A DNA stretch of 64,000 bases, taken from Diphasiastrum complanatum. Its lineage: Eukaryota > Streptophyta > Lycopodiopsida > Lycopodiales > Lycopodiaceae. The notes under the pieces were generated by a model, which was not told the origin of the DNA, searched no databases, and saw nothing but the letters and a program-made list of their open reading frames with translations. Where the stretch lies: positions 12,373,314 to 12,437,313 of the forward strand of contig CM055094.1 in NCBI GenBank assembly GCA_029204225.1, in the 5' to 3' direction. The translations under genes and the position numbers were made by a program. Positions 26,201 to 41,516 of the stretch are shown here, piece after piece; position 1 is the first letter of the stretch; each line of letters starts with the position of its first letter.

Positions 26201-27418
26201 GTCCATTAATTGACTTTTCATCACGTCGCACTATATATATTTATAGTTATCATCTAAAGTAGTTATTTGAGATACCTATTGAGAAATAGCAATTTGAGAT
26301 ACCTTTTGAGGATGGCACTCTTGGTCCATCAACTTACATGTTACATACTTCTTTGGAGCATAATTTTTGGCATTCATTATGATGTCATCATTTGGCATTG
26401 TTGCACCATCTGTATAGCTTGATAGAGCTTCATGTTAGTATTTGGCAATTGCTTTTTAAACCTCTCGCGTTCTAGCTTTTCGTTCAACATTGTAGGTACT
26501 TGTTTAGCATATACAATTCTGTGAGCTATGCACAACTGAAACATTTGTCGACAACATTTGCACTTTTTATCTTGCGATACTCACATCAGCTTTTCTTTAT
26601 TATCATTCATCATATACTATCTTTTATAGCCGAAATTTGAGGTAAGGTTTTAAAGAGGGGAGTGTTATGGAGACACATTACATAAAGGGCTTGTTTGACA
26701 TTATGGGGCCACGACCTATTTTACATGGCATGAACGGTGGCTATTCTATTCACATGACAAAGGCTATTATCATTTACAGGCTTTTGGGCCTTTGTGTAGG
26801 GGTGCACGGTTCTTTGAATCCTAACTTGCTCCTCAAGTTACTCTTTAGACGTAACTAACAACAAGCCCAATTAGGTGGTATAAGTATGACTACTTTCATT
26901 CATATAGTACCTTATTATTTGGATTACTCTTGAGTTCTTTGCGAAAGACTCATTGCTCTTCCTTGTAGATGTTCTTTCCATGTTCATGGTTGGAGGATAC
27001 TATTTGCTTCATCTTTCATGGTTTTTTGTGTTTAATGGAATGCTAAATTTGTGATTTAGAATGATAATAGAGACATTCTTTTTAGTGAAAATGTTATAAT
27101 GTGCTTGCGTATTTCTATTGAATGAAACTAGGCACTTTGTAGTGCATGGAAACATCACACGATAATATTTTTCCTGCTTTGATTGATGAGAGAAACTATA
27201 ACTATAATCTAACTTTAAAGAGGTGGCAACTCTTTGTTTTGATGTGATTTATTTCTTTCCCAAATCAGCTATCCAATACATTTCACTTCACTTTTACCCT
27301 TGATCCGGAGAAGATCCGAGCTGAGAATATAACAATATGTCGAGTACTACCTGCTACCGAGGAGGAAGCACATCGTCAACTTGCCCGCTTTAATGCCGAT
27401 CATTGGAGTGTAAAATGA
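14210..27418 (+). CDS. ACOT9: Acyl-CoA thioesterase, ACOT9-type, mitochondrial (5 exons, 467 aa)
   Basis: Exons are 14210-14680, 18935-19112, 24788-25263, 25434-25562 and 27269-27418. All junctions are GT-AG, phases agree (0, 1, 0, 0) and no stop interrupts the frame. The family hydrolyses acyl-CoA to free fatty acid and CoA. The N-terminus is Arg/Leu/Ser-rich without acidic residues in the first 40 positions, as in a mitochondrial presequence; start ATG 14210 is chosen for this. LWPGLYRSP (about 72-80), then the first hot-dog unit with GKLLEDLDALAG at 141-152, continues through exon 2. A charged linker (about 240-285) precedes the second hot-dog unit with HGRIFGGF at 334-341. The double hot-dog layout and length fit ACOT9/10 relatives. 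Introns are 4254, 5675, 170 and 1706 bp; the first two are full of transposon debris, yet the coding sequence is clean, so the gene is probably functional. Confidence 0.93.
14731..14900 (+). repeat. LTR-like relic in thioesterase intron 1
   Basis: It shares with 22311-22500 the ordered blocks TGGCTCATTTGCA, ATGTGAGC, ATGCTAGGTCTCATGTG (ATTGCTAGG in the other copy) and CTATCCACATGAA. The similarity is patchy, so this is an old copy of the LTR described at 22075-22532. The rest of 14901-17450 shows no recognisable element. Confidence 0.55.
17930..18116. repeat. Tandem duplication inside the hAT-like element (unit about 93 bp)
   Basis: Two adjacent copies share GACCTGAAATGTACTGG, TTGGACCTATAAT, TGAACCTGAAAGTAG and CTCTTAATCCT. 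Confidence 0.8.
18351..18506 (+). pseudogene. Copia protease fragment carried inside the hAT-like element
   Basis: An open stretch encodes SWYLDSGAAQHMTHHHDW, the copia aspartic protease motif with D-S-G intact and the usual following H-M-T. It ends at TAG 18504-18506. No other copia sequence lies next to it, so it is either a fragment captured by the element or the remains of an older nested insertion. Confidence 0.7.
19113..20257. other. Thioesterase intron 2, first part
   Basis: The donor site is GT at 19113. The interval has several short open frames, but none resembles a protein family and none is bounded by splice sites that fit the gene. Nothing is annotated. Confidence 0.4.
20258..20335 (+). 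repeat. tRNA-like SINE head (pol III boxes A and B)
   Basis: Box A TGGCTCAGTTGG (20265-20276) fits TRGCNNAGYNGG exactly. Box B GGTTCGAGCCT (20309-20319) fits the B-box with one deviation, at tRNA-like spacing. The flanks that would form the acceptor stem do not pair, so a working tRNA is unlikely and a SINE head or tRNA pseudogene is the better reading. The tail was not defined. Confidence 0.5.
20347..20462. repeat. 58-bp tandem duplication in thioesterase intron 2
   Basis: GTAGTC(T/C)TGGCAATGCCC through ATAGCTTGTCGA occurs twice at a spacing of 58 with one obvious mismatch. This indicates a recent local duplication next to the SINE-like sequence. Confidence 0.85.
20744..21684 (+). pseudogene. 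Possible gag-like remnant of an LTR element (intron 2)
   Basis: Two open stretches (20744-21124 and 21121-21399, overlapping in different frames) and a third (21463-21684) form one broken reading. The first has tandem acidic repeats (EEHNDSNSDQY, EEHNDNNSDQY); the later part is Ser/Gln-rich with coiled-coil potential (LSKLQATQDLIVTMLQGMEK). Position and composition resemble the N-terminal Gag region of non-autonomous Ty3-like elements, and an LTR with an adjacent polypurine-like tract follows at 22075. No protease, RT or zinc knuckle is seen. The assignment is inference from context. Confidence 0.4.
22075..22532 (+). repeat. LTR (3' or solo) in thioesterase intron 2
   Basis: It starts TGTCATGTAC and ends TTATCACA, roughly complementary TG...CA ends. 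It is preceded by a purine-rich stretch (TTTTTGAGGACAACGGTAG). Part of it (22311-22500) is shared with a relic at 14731-14900. No second full copy is visible, so the 5' LTR is lost or outside. Confidence 0.55.
22900..23177 (+). mobile_element. LINE 3' end with (TTTC)n tail in thioesterase intron 2
   Basis: TACTTGACATGTAC, then GCATGGAAAAGACATTAATAAAGC and TTTCTTTCTTTC match the 3' terminus of the minus-strand LINE at 60673-62882 base for base over much of the last 90 positions. This is a severely 5'-truncated sense-orientation insertion. The left limit is uncertain. Confidence 0.75.
23178..24787. other. Thioesterase intron 2, last part
   Basis: No recognisable element is seen. Short phrases built on CTCCAACTAAG recur near 23953-24036. 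The intron ends with the acceptor TTTTTTATGCAG at 24776-24787. Confidence 0.4.
25746..25837. repeat. Tandem duplication (unit about 43 bp) in thioesterase intron 4
   Basis: AGCATCAGGTAAACTCAAG...AATCTGTTAGAA is followed at once by AGCATCAGATTAACTCAAG...AATCTGTTATGA. The rest of the 1.7 kb intron is AT-rich without recognised elements. Confidence 0.75.
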
Positions 27419-28973
<1,555 letters not shown>

Positions 28974-28987
28974 CATTTGTACCTATG

Positions 28988-29119
28988 CATGGGGTAGGAG
29001 GATGCATTGGTCTTATCCCATGCATCCTCCTACCCCATGTACTTTTTCAGAAAAATTAACTAAAATTTTTACATCCATGCATGGGGAAGAGGATGTATGC
29101 ATGCTATCCCATGCATACA
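28988..29119. repeat. Two tandem related hairpins
   Basis: Hairpin 1 has perfect 20-bp arms, CATGGGGTAGGAGGATGCAT at 28988-29007 and its complement at 29020-29039, with a 12-base loop. Hairpin 2 is a diverged relative from about 29073 (CATGCATGGGGAAGAGGATG) with a 10-bp inner stem TGTATGCATG / CATGCATACA and a 6-base loop. Confidence 0.85.
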
Positions 29120-29374
29120 CCTTGCCACATCATCAATCCGCAATAGGAGTGTACCCCTTGCATCAGGATCACCACATGGCGCGACACTATCAATCTGGAT
29201 CGAAAGATCCAACGAGGTGGATTTACTCTAGCTCGCACACGGTCTTCTCCTCTTTCAGCCCGCTCAAAGCACGTCAAATAGCCCACCTCTCCGGTCTTCC
29301 CCCTTCCTCCTTCCCCCATCGTCGCTTGCCTGCCATATCCAACAAGCTTTCATCCCACTCGCGATCGGGAGGTC

Positions 29375-29440
29375 GCACTGTGGCAGGACCAAGTGATCGC
29401 ATCCTGCCACAGTGCAATCGCACTATGGCAGGATGCGATC
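29375..29440. repeat. Overlapping alternative hairpins
   Basis: GCACTGTGGCAGGA (29375-29388) pairs perfectly with 29402-29415. GATCGCATCCTGCCA (29395-29409) pairs perfectly with 29426-29440. The middle segment is shared, so only one hairpin can form at a time. Confidence 0.8.
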
Positions 29441-29481
29441 ATGGCTAAAAATAAAAAATAAGAGCCCGCAATCTCGATTGA

Positions 29482-29779
29482 AGCTTCTGGAGGTGCTGCG
29501 TTTGCTCCTGAAGACACTCAAATAGATGTGAGATTGGCTACACTGTTTCTACAAGAAAAAAATAGAAGCTATTGTGGGCAAGGCTGATATTCAGAGCTCT
29601 TTCATAATGGCGTAACAAATTTTGTACTCTCATCTGCGGACAGACACATCAGAGGCATGCAAACTTCTCAAGGATTTACCTCCAACAGTAGATGGGTCTA
29701 CCTCCAGCAGAAGGAGGAAGAGCATGAGGAAGTCTAAAATCCATGGAGCATCACCAGCGGTCTTCTACCAACAGCATAG
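29482..29779 (+). pseudogene. Coding-like fragment, not identified
   Basis: A largely open plus-strand reading gives VEASGGAAFAPEDTQIDV, then after an indel EAIVGKADIQSSFIMA, a stop, and then SEACKLLKDLPPTVDGSTSS and RRRKSMRKSKIHG. It ends at a plausible donor (CAGCATAG|GTGAAAG at 29779). Codon-like composition and a Ser/Arg-rich basic patch suggest an exon of a host gene or a captured copy now decayed. I do not recognise the protein. Confidence 0.3.
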
Positions 29780-30022
29780 GTGAAAGAGATGATCCAAATC
29801 TGCGAGTAAGCTCTCTCCTTTTTCCGTGCTCATGCTCATCTTGATACCAAGCGACGCAAGCCTTGGCTGTTTGAATTATTTTCAACACTTTTGTAATAAT
29901 CTTGAAGGGACTAGTGAGTGAACGATTTCGACATAGAGTCTGTGTCAGATTTCCACAGGTCAATCTGATGCATTGAAACATGCGGACGTTGTAGGTGGCA
30001 GTAGCCAGGATCCTACGAACGC

Positions 30023-33908
<3,886 letters not shown>

Positions 33909-33996
33909 TATTGCAAACTTCATTCATTTGGTTTTAAACAGAAGTTCTTGGATCTATAGTCTTCAGATGCAGTGGATATAAGGCACTTGAAGCAGG

Positions 33997-34163
33997 TGAA
34001 AAAGAAATGCACAATTATCATGAGAAGTTATGGCTCCATGATGTAAGATAATATGAGAGAGAGAGAGAGAGAGAGCTTTGATTCTATTTTATAGCTTAAA
34101 GATTCATATTATTTTGCGTCATGGAGCCATTACTTCTCATAATAGTTGTGCATTTCTTTCTCA
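33997..34163. repeat. Long imperfect inverted repeat (60-bp arms)
   Basis: The arm 33997-34056 pairs with 34104-34163 with roughly eight mismatches; AAAGAAATGCACAA and ATGGCTCCATGA are perfectly complementary blocks. The 47-base loop holds a short (GA)n. The size fits a small MITE or an old microRNA-type foldback. No clear target duplication is seen. Confidence 0.75.
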
Positions 34164-35263
34164 CTTGTAGTCGTCATAGAAATCCCAATGGACTATGCAC
34201 AAATCCTCCATGATGCCAAGGCAAAAGACAACTGAAGCACGAGATAAGTGTGTGATATCTAAATACAAAGACTCTAGTTATCGACAACCATTTATCTATC
34301 TTTTGTGATAAAGCTCATTGCTGGTTGTGCTCTTGGACACTACCACATTCCACTATTGCCTATTGCTAACCACTAAGACAAGTGAGAAATTTGAAATGTT
34401 TGACACTCATCATTGAGCATGAGTTCCAAAGTGGAGAGAGTGGAGTGGAGTGGTCACCTCATATACTTGCATAATCACATAGACTATATAATTTATTTTA
34501 CATTAGAAAGTTGAATGATTGTAAATGATTCACATGATACAATAGCTCAAACTATGGCATCCAAGCCTTTTGTGGTATTGAAAAATGAGAAGCCAATCTT
34601 AATACGTGATAGAAGATATAAAATAAAGTGAACACAATACCATAGAAGGAGGATGTGCTAGATATTTTCATGACACCTATCAAGAGACATTGAGAGAATT
34701 ATTAGTAGTATAGAGTGGAGACAACTGGTGTTAGTTCCAAAGTTGTCTCACATTGAGGTCCTCACAAGCGATGTGTTTGTTTACGTTGAATTTTTTGCTT
34801 CTAGTTAGTATCTTCTTGTAGTTAGAGAAAGAATGCAGTCGTTAGGGAAAATATGGGCTCAAAAGGGGCCCTTTAAGAAATTCTCTTCAGAAAGAGGCTA
34901 TGTAGAGAGAGAATGCAAACCGGTAACTTCTGGTTGTCGTTTTCCGAGTTTCCGGTCTTGCCCGACGTTTAACTAATATGATTAACTTCAGACAATAGTT
35001 AGTTAAGCATGAGATGTAATAACTTCTCTTCATGCTCGTTCCAAAATTCGGGACTAGAGCTTTAAGACTGAAAATCTTGGTGTGCTCAATGCAAAAACTG
35101 AAGCGGGAGTGCAGAACTTTTGAAATCACTATATGCTTTTAGTGAAATATGAGGCGGGACGATTTTTCAATGCGACATAAATATTACAAAAGTAGGGTAT
35201 GCTAGATCTAATCATATTGATTTATTGTAGTTTGATGCATTTACATGATTGTAGCTTTTAATA
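34164..35263. other. Flank of the transposase-like gene
   Basis: At 34838-34890 the phrase GGGCTCAAAAGGGGCCCTTT followed by ATGTAGAGAGAGAA resembles the end of the foldback element at 9594 (CTCAATATGGGCCCTTTAAG, GTAGAGAGAGAA). This may be the left terminus of a related transposon. The rest is not recognised. Confidence 0.35.
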
Positions 35264-36663
35264 GTGGCAATGTTCCATTTGCATGTTGCTCTTCCGATGG
35301 AATGCACTCCAATTATTAAGAAAAATGCGAAAATTGTAGAGAATGCTACTACAATAGTTAGAGAATTGAGAATGAATAATCAAATGAATATAGATTTGTG
35401 GGTGGATGGATCAATTTATCCTAATGATCCAACTACCAGTTTGTGTCCAGATTTTAAGTCCGTACTCATCTTCTCAGATATGTATGTGAAGGAAATAGCG
35501 GATTACTTGGATATTGTCAAAGGTTGCGTGATATTGGAATGCATAGCATATCTTGTCTTAATCAACAATTACAGTTTGCTAATCAACAATTGCAACGTGC
35601 AAATCAGCAATTGCTTCATTATGTGCAACACACTAGTGCTGAAAACAATGCACTCAAGAATGCTATGTCAGAGTTGAATGCTACAGTTACTACTCTTCGG
35701 GGATCAAATCAAGAAATGTTAGAATCCATGGAAAAGTTGCGATCCGAGAGTTTAAAATCTATTGTTGATATAAAAGTTATCAATAAGGCAATGATGAAGA
35801 GAAAAAGAAAGAGAGTACTTATGAAGAATATTGATGACTTATCTACACATAGCAGCAATCAGAAAAAAAGAATTTGAGCATTCAAATATGTTGTCATATA
35901 AACTGTTTATTTGATTTGTATATGTCATTTAAGTTTGATTTGCACTTGATAACATGGATTTTTTTACCTATTAAACATAATTTGAGTTTTGTATATTTGT
36001 TGCAGATCATGTTTGGTGGCAAAGAACTATTTAACAGATCGTTCATGCATTGGATCATGTTTAAGTCATGTTTTATCAAGAAAGTCAGCAAAGGAAATGA
36101 TAAAAAATACTCGGTTTGAAAAAATGAAAAATGAAATTAAAGAAATTGGTTTGATTAAGGTTCAATCATACTTGGATGCAAATGTGATACAAGGTGCATG
36201 TGATGTATCTGGAATTAGCAGAAATGATTATTCTACTTTTTTTAGAATAGTTAAAGAAGCTTTTTTTCAAGTGATGGTGAAGAAAATTTATCTTCCACGA
36301 CCATATCGAGTAAGATTAGCAAGAAATTATTATAATGACGGAATGTTCAAAGTAGTTGGTCAACCACTTCATATAACTGAATTATACAAATCAGAATATG
36401 GTGAGCTCAATTACAACGATTGCAATAATATTTTCTTTGATATTGAAAATGTTCTAAAATACACTATTCGATTCTATAAACTAGATGAACATCAAGTAAA
36501 TGGAAAGATCATTATTGTAATAAAATTGGATGAATCTGAAATCATCAAGAGTCAAAAGTTGGAACGAGTGAGTGTCACTTTGATAAACAAAATTTCAGAT
36601 ACAAATGATCGAATGTTTAGTGTTCAATCAAAAAATCACATATGGTGGTTGGCGGCATTCCAG
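35264..36663 (+). pseudogene. Transposase-like or uncharacterised plant protein, N-terminal exons
   Basis: Three plus-strand blocks read in order. 35264-35521 gives KNAKIVENATTIVRELRMN and acidic, Tyr-rich sequence. After a one-base frameshift, 35524-35877 gives a Gln-rich coiled coil (LNQQLQFANQQLQRANQQL) and a basic tail (MKRKRKRV). After a likely intron ending TTGTTGCAG at 36006, a long block runs to 36663, including RPYRVRLARNYYNDGM, NNIFFDIENVL, KLDESEIIKSQKLERVSVT and SKNHIWWLAAFQ, and ends in a good donor (CCAG|GTATAC). I do not recognise a named family; the conserved style and surroundings suggest a transposon-borne gene. Confidence 0.45.
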
Positions 36664-36679
36664 GTATACATTCAATTTT

Positions 36680-37397
36680 CATTTAGAATATCGTTATTAA
36701 CAATTCATACCTTGCCAGTTTTTATTGACATGTCATGCATTACTTGCTTCTCTACAAGTCTTGAAAGAGGACCACTGGATAAGAACCTTCTTGCTTTAGC
36801 ACCTCTAATTGATTGCTTATTAGAAACGTTTCCTTTTTTTCCGGAGAGTCTCTCACTTTTTTCAATCGTAACATTCCTTTTATGTAGTCCTGCATTTGAC
36901 AGAACTATTTCCAACCTCCTAATTGTTGTTTAAGCCAGAGACTCCGGTTTATGATTCCATGCTAGTAGAATATATAGGTAAATAAGTCTTTCAATAATAC
37001 GAACCTTAGCATGCAATGTGCATATGTGAACATTTTTTTATGGAATTGGCAGAACACTTTTCATATTTGGATCTTCAGCTTCTCGTGTTGGGCCAGTGTT
37101 TGTTGATCGTTCCAAATTCATATTGTAGCAATCCTTCATGCAATAAAGGCATGGATGCTTTGATGTTGTCCCATGAGAGACATTATACATACATTTTGAT
37201 ATTTTAAAATCCCCCATATCCCTTACTACACCACTCCCACCACCCATGCAGGCTGGGATACTCAGGCATTGGGTCTTTAACGGGCCTCCAACTATCGAAA
37301 ATATGTGAGTAATGGAATAGCGAAAACTTCTTACTTCCAATGCATGACTACGCCTATCAATATTGAACAAAACAGTAGTGATGGAAATCACGTCCAA
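36680..37397 (-). pseudogene. Transposase-like protein, later part, inverted relative to its start
   Basis: The minus strand from 37300 downward encodes VVRDMGDFKISKCMYNVSHG, then TTSKHPCLYCMKDC with a C-x2-C and a preceding His. A stop at 37038-37040 is followed in the same frame by VHICTLHAKVRIIERLI. A further open stretch is 36914-36705 (GAKARRFLSSGPLSRLVE). Zinc-ligand spacing and composition suit the downstream part of the protein at 35264-36663, but it lies on the opposite strand. It abuts the Copia-A LTR. Confidence 0.4.
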
Positions 37398-38286
37398 TCT
37401 TTAGTAACTAACCTTGAACATTCTGACACATACTAAACGTAATAAGAAGTTTGATTGATTCAGCAAGAAAACAAATCAAACGCAAATGAGCGCAAGTAAT
37501 AGCGGATCAAAACTGCGAACTCTAAGCTATCTCTGAGTAACTGAGAATAAGTCTGAAATAAGCAACTCTGCTAATAAGCAGTAGCGCAATAGCAACTCTA
37601 AAATAAACTCTATAGACTAAGCTAGAATGCTCAAGAGAGTTCAAGCTTGAAAGCTTAATAGAGGGCTAACTACAATACTTTCTGGTCGTGAACGATTTGC
37701 TTGATAAGAGCGCAGGAAGCGTTGTGTAATAACACTCAACTCCTTCACAATTCACAACATAATAATGAGATGTATGAATAGCTGATTAATACTAAGTAAT
37801 TAGGTCGTCAAATGCGATTGCCAGTTGGCTGGAGTCCGCTGGCATTCATCCAGTTCCTTCTCAGAAATTAATTGCTGATAAGCGGCGTCAATCGCCATAA
37901 ACAGTTTGTCTTCATAAATGAGCGAAACTGTCACTTTGCATAAATGAATGTAAACTGCCATAAGGGAAAAGCGAAAATGCCGAAGTGAGAGAAAATTCCG
38001 AAGGACGAAAAATGCGAAGGTCTTTAGTAAAGTCATTTCTTTAATTTTAGGGCACTTTGAAAATGCAAAAAACGTGACACTACATTTTTACTCGAAATTC
38101 CTGACAGGCAAAAAATGCAAAAAAGGTGACATTGTTATCAAACTCCGTGTATTTCTACATATTGTGTAAAAACACTTGTAATTCTACAAACTATGTAAAA
38201 CACGAAAAAATCCACAGAAATGGATAAAAAATTGGATGAAGATTAAAATCGATTAGTCGATTAGCAAGAAGGAGAATAATCCAACA
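37378..38286 (-). repeat. 3' LTR of Copia-A copy 2
   Basis: In the minus orientation it begins TGTTGGATTATTC directly after AAGAGAGAG (38287-38295). It matches 12150-13110 but lacks the long (CT)n. The outer end is placed where the similarity to copy 1 stops (near GTTAGTTACTA plus about 20 bases). A small open frame at 37800-38036 has no coding similarity. Confidence 0.75.
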
Positions 38287-38328
38287 CTCTCTCTTAATCT
38301 GAATCCATGAATGCCTTGACCTTCAAAC

Positions 38329-40440
38329 TTAGTTCCACACATAACTTTCTGTGTGAGCTTCCAAGGTTAGTGCTTTAGTAAAACTATCCATTATCATATC
38401 TTGCATTCGATAGTACTGCAATCTGACATAGTGATACTTCAGTTCAATGTACTTACTCCTAGAATGAAATCTAGGGTCGACTGACAAGGTAATGACACTT
38501 TGATTATCACAAAATAATGATGTCAGAGCATATTGATTCAGACTAATATCTGAAAGTAAGTCTCTCAACCAAATTGTTTCCTTTGTAGCTTGAGAGGCTG
38601 CGATATACTCTGATTCTATAGAAGATAGAGCTATTGAAGATTGCTTGTGACTGTTCCAGGAAATTGGACCATTGTTGAAGAACAATATAAATCCGTAAGT
38701 GGATTTACGAGTGTCTACATCTCCTGCCCAACTTGCATATGTAAAACCAATGAGTAAATTGAGTTTGTCATTGTCGATTGCTCCAAAACAAATGCAAAAG
38801 TCCATAGTAACTCGAAGATATCTCATGACTCTGATAAGAGCCTTCCAATGTGTCACACCATGGTTGGCATATACTGACTTAGGGAATTGACTGCAAAAAC
38901 TATGTCTGGCCTAGTAAAGATCATGGCGTACATAAGAGATCTTATAATAGAATGGTAAGGATACTTACACATTTGCTCCTTCTCTTGAATCGTTTGAGGA
39001 CACTGGTCCTTTGACAATTTGAGACCTAGTTCCATTGGTGAGAGAGCTAACTTGCAATTAACCAGATTATATCTGACTAAGATATTGTAGATGTACCTCT
39101 GTTGAGTAATATATATCAACTTATGTTTTCTGTCTCTGTGGATTTGAATACCAGGGCAGAAATGAGCTTCGCCCAGATCGGTCATGTCGAATTTGGAAAA
39201 TAGTATTGTCTTGGTCTCTTTTATCAAACCGGTACTGTTGCTGAAAAACAATGTATCATCCACGTACAAAGTGATAATGATAAAAGATTGTTGCAGTACT
39301 TTGAAGTAAACATTGAAATCTGAAGAGCTCGGTGTGTAGCCATGATCAATAAGGAAAGTATTGATCCTTTGAAACCATGCTCGAGCAGATTGCTTCAAGC
39401 CATAAAGTGCCTTATGGAGTTTACACACATGATTGTGTTTACCCTCGATAATATAACCTTTGGGTTGCACCATGTAAATGTCTTCTTTGATATGTTGTCT
39501 ATACATCCATTTGATGTATTTCCAAATCTGCGGCAGCAGCAAACGATAGAAAAAGTCGAATAGAAGAATACATGACTACTGGACTGAAAGTCTCAGTGTA
39601 ATTGACATTGTATACCTGAGAAAATCTTCTGGCGACAAGTCGGACTTTTCTTCTGTCAATGTTTGCGTCTCTTTGAACTTGACTTTGAAAATCCACTTGC
39701 TATCAACAAAGTTTCTGCTAGCAGGTAATTCGATAATCATCGATGTTTGGTTCTTGATAAGATATGAATACTCTTTATCCATAGCTTCTTTCCAGAAATC
39801 GGAATATGGCTGACTAAGTGCCTCTTCGACAGTCGTCGGCTCGTGAACAAGGTTGGCTGCAGACTCGTCGATATACCTGATAGGTGGTCTGCTAACTCTC
39901 GATGATCTTCTGGGAAATAGAGGAAGTTGATCATTTTCATCATACTGTAGTTGCTGAACTGCAACATCATCATCTTCTGATTCGTCGTTGATTTGTTTTT
40001 CATTGAAAGTAAATGAGCTTGGACCTTCAATGGGAATAGTCAACTGAGGAACTGGAAAGTTCAATATGTCAGGAGAATCTGACAGGTCGGCTACATGGGC
40101 ACTGCCTTTTCCTTTGAGGTCGATAAACTCATCTTTGATGATATTTCGGCTAGTGAATATCTTCGACTCGATGGGATCGAACAACTTATAGACTTCATTT
40201 GAAGCAGTGTAGCTGATGAAAATACATTTGATACTTTGGAAGTCGAGCTTCTTCCTGAGATTATAAGAAATCTGCGCATAAGTTGTACATCCAAAAACTC
40301 GTAAGTTCGATAAAAAAAAGTTTGGTACCTGTCCAAACTTCGAATGGTGTTTTGTCTGAGAGACCTTTAGTAGGACATCTGTTTTGAATATAGGTTGCAC
40401 TTGAAACAGCTTCAACCCAAAAGGACTTCGAAGTGTTGCA
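38329..40440 (-). pseudogene. Copia-A copy 2: integrase end, linker, RT, RNase H
   Basis: From 40440 downward: SFWVEAVSSATYIQNRCPTK (integrase end), SNLRVFGCTTYAQI, the linker RRSSRVSRPPIRYI, the RT start FWKEAMDKEYSYLIKNQT, VARRFSQVYNVNYTETFSPV, LYGLKQSARAWFQRI, and the intact RT box YVDDTLFFSN. RNase H begins at TYASWAGDVDT and keeps ALSSIESEYIAASQ. Breaks are few: frameshifts near 40340, 39650, 39500 and 38855. The catalytic boxes are better kept than in copy 1. Confidence 0.9.
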
Positions 40441-41245
40441 TGTGCAAAAAGTACAAAAAGGACCAAGAGTGGATCCTAATCTGATCCTCAAGAGGGATTG
40501 GATGTTAGATTTACTTGATCTATCAATCTACATAAGATTAAGATCAATCTAGATCAATTCTAGACATAAAATCCAAACAAGAACAATCATTTATTGAAGG
40601 TAAATGTACTTTGCTGGTTTCACACGTGTGAAACCCTGTCAGGGTACGGACTCCAACCTGAAATCAAGTACACATTGATAGAACCTCAAAACAATCAAAA
40701 CAAATGTAGACAAATGGAGAGAATCACTCAAAATTGCTTCCAAAACCAAGATTGGTGTCTCACATTGATTATGGCCAAATGTGGCTCTATATATACAATA
40801 AGTGGGAGCTCGTGGTACTGATCATCCCTTTGATCCCACATGTGTGAAGGTGCTTTGTCATATGATGATTCATCATGCAAAACTGACACTTGGACAAAAC
40901 CTCCTTCTATATGGAGATCTACTTGAAAATCTTCTAGAAGTCAAAATTTGTCTACTTCAGCTTATTCCACACATGTGAACTGTCCTCTACACATGGGATA
41001 TGACACCTAACCAAAGGATGTGGCTCATGCAATCAATAGATTGATGCCATGTGTCATATGTCTAGAAAACTAGTTTTTGGCATTTTTAGCCACTAGAACT
41101 TGAATTAAATCATATGTACAACCTATATGATTATGGTACATGACAAGCACACTATTTTCACACGTGAGAACAGGCTCCACACATGTGTGTTTATCTATAT
41201 ACAAGATTTTTGGCCTCTACCAAGCTTATTTATGCATTTTTCACA
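40441..41245 (-). repeat. 3' LTR of the nested non-autonomous element
   Basis: Nearly identical to 44118-44950 apart from a 29-bp segment present only there. It carries repeated palindromic phrases CACACGTGTG / CACATGTGTG (about 40621, 40838, 40974, 41159, 41183). TCTATATATACAA at about 40791 is TATA-like on the plus strand. Confidence 0.92.
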
Positions 41246-41258
41246 CTCCTCCTCAAAA
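41246..41258 (-). promoter_or_regulatory. Polypurine tract of the nested element
   Basis: CTCCTCCTCAAAA on the plus strand is TTTTGAGGAGGAG on the element strand, directly abutting the LTR. Confidence 0.8.
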
Positions 41259-41516
41259 TCTAGCTTGATGGAAACGTGATGATCTTGAACTTGACTCCAT
41301 GGACTGAATTGGTCTTTGCTGGTTCAAAAGGTGTGAAGATCAGCCAATGAGCTTGATGTTGATCTAAAATCACCATATCCATGATAGTGCTTCTTTGATG
41401 TTGACATCTTTGATGAGCTTGAGAGCTTTGCACCATCCTAGCACCTCCAAAATTGATTTCTTCCAAATCTCATGTAGATGCTTGACTTTGAGGCTTGCTC
41501 CTTCTTCATGTGCATG

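Noticed and set aside
37800-38036. Small minus-strand protein
   Set aside because: It lies wholly inside the Copia-A LTR; copy 1 does not conserve the frame.
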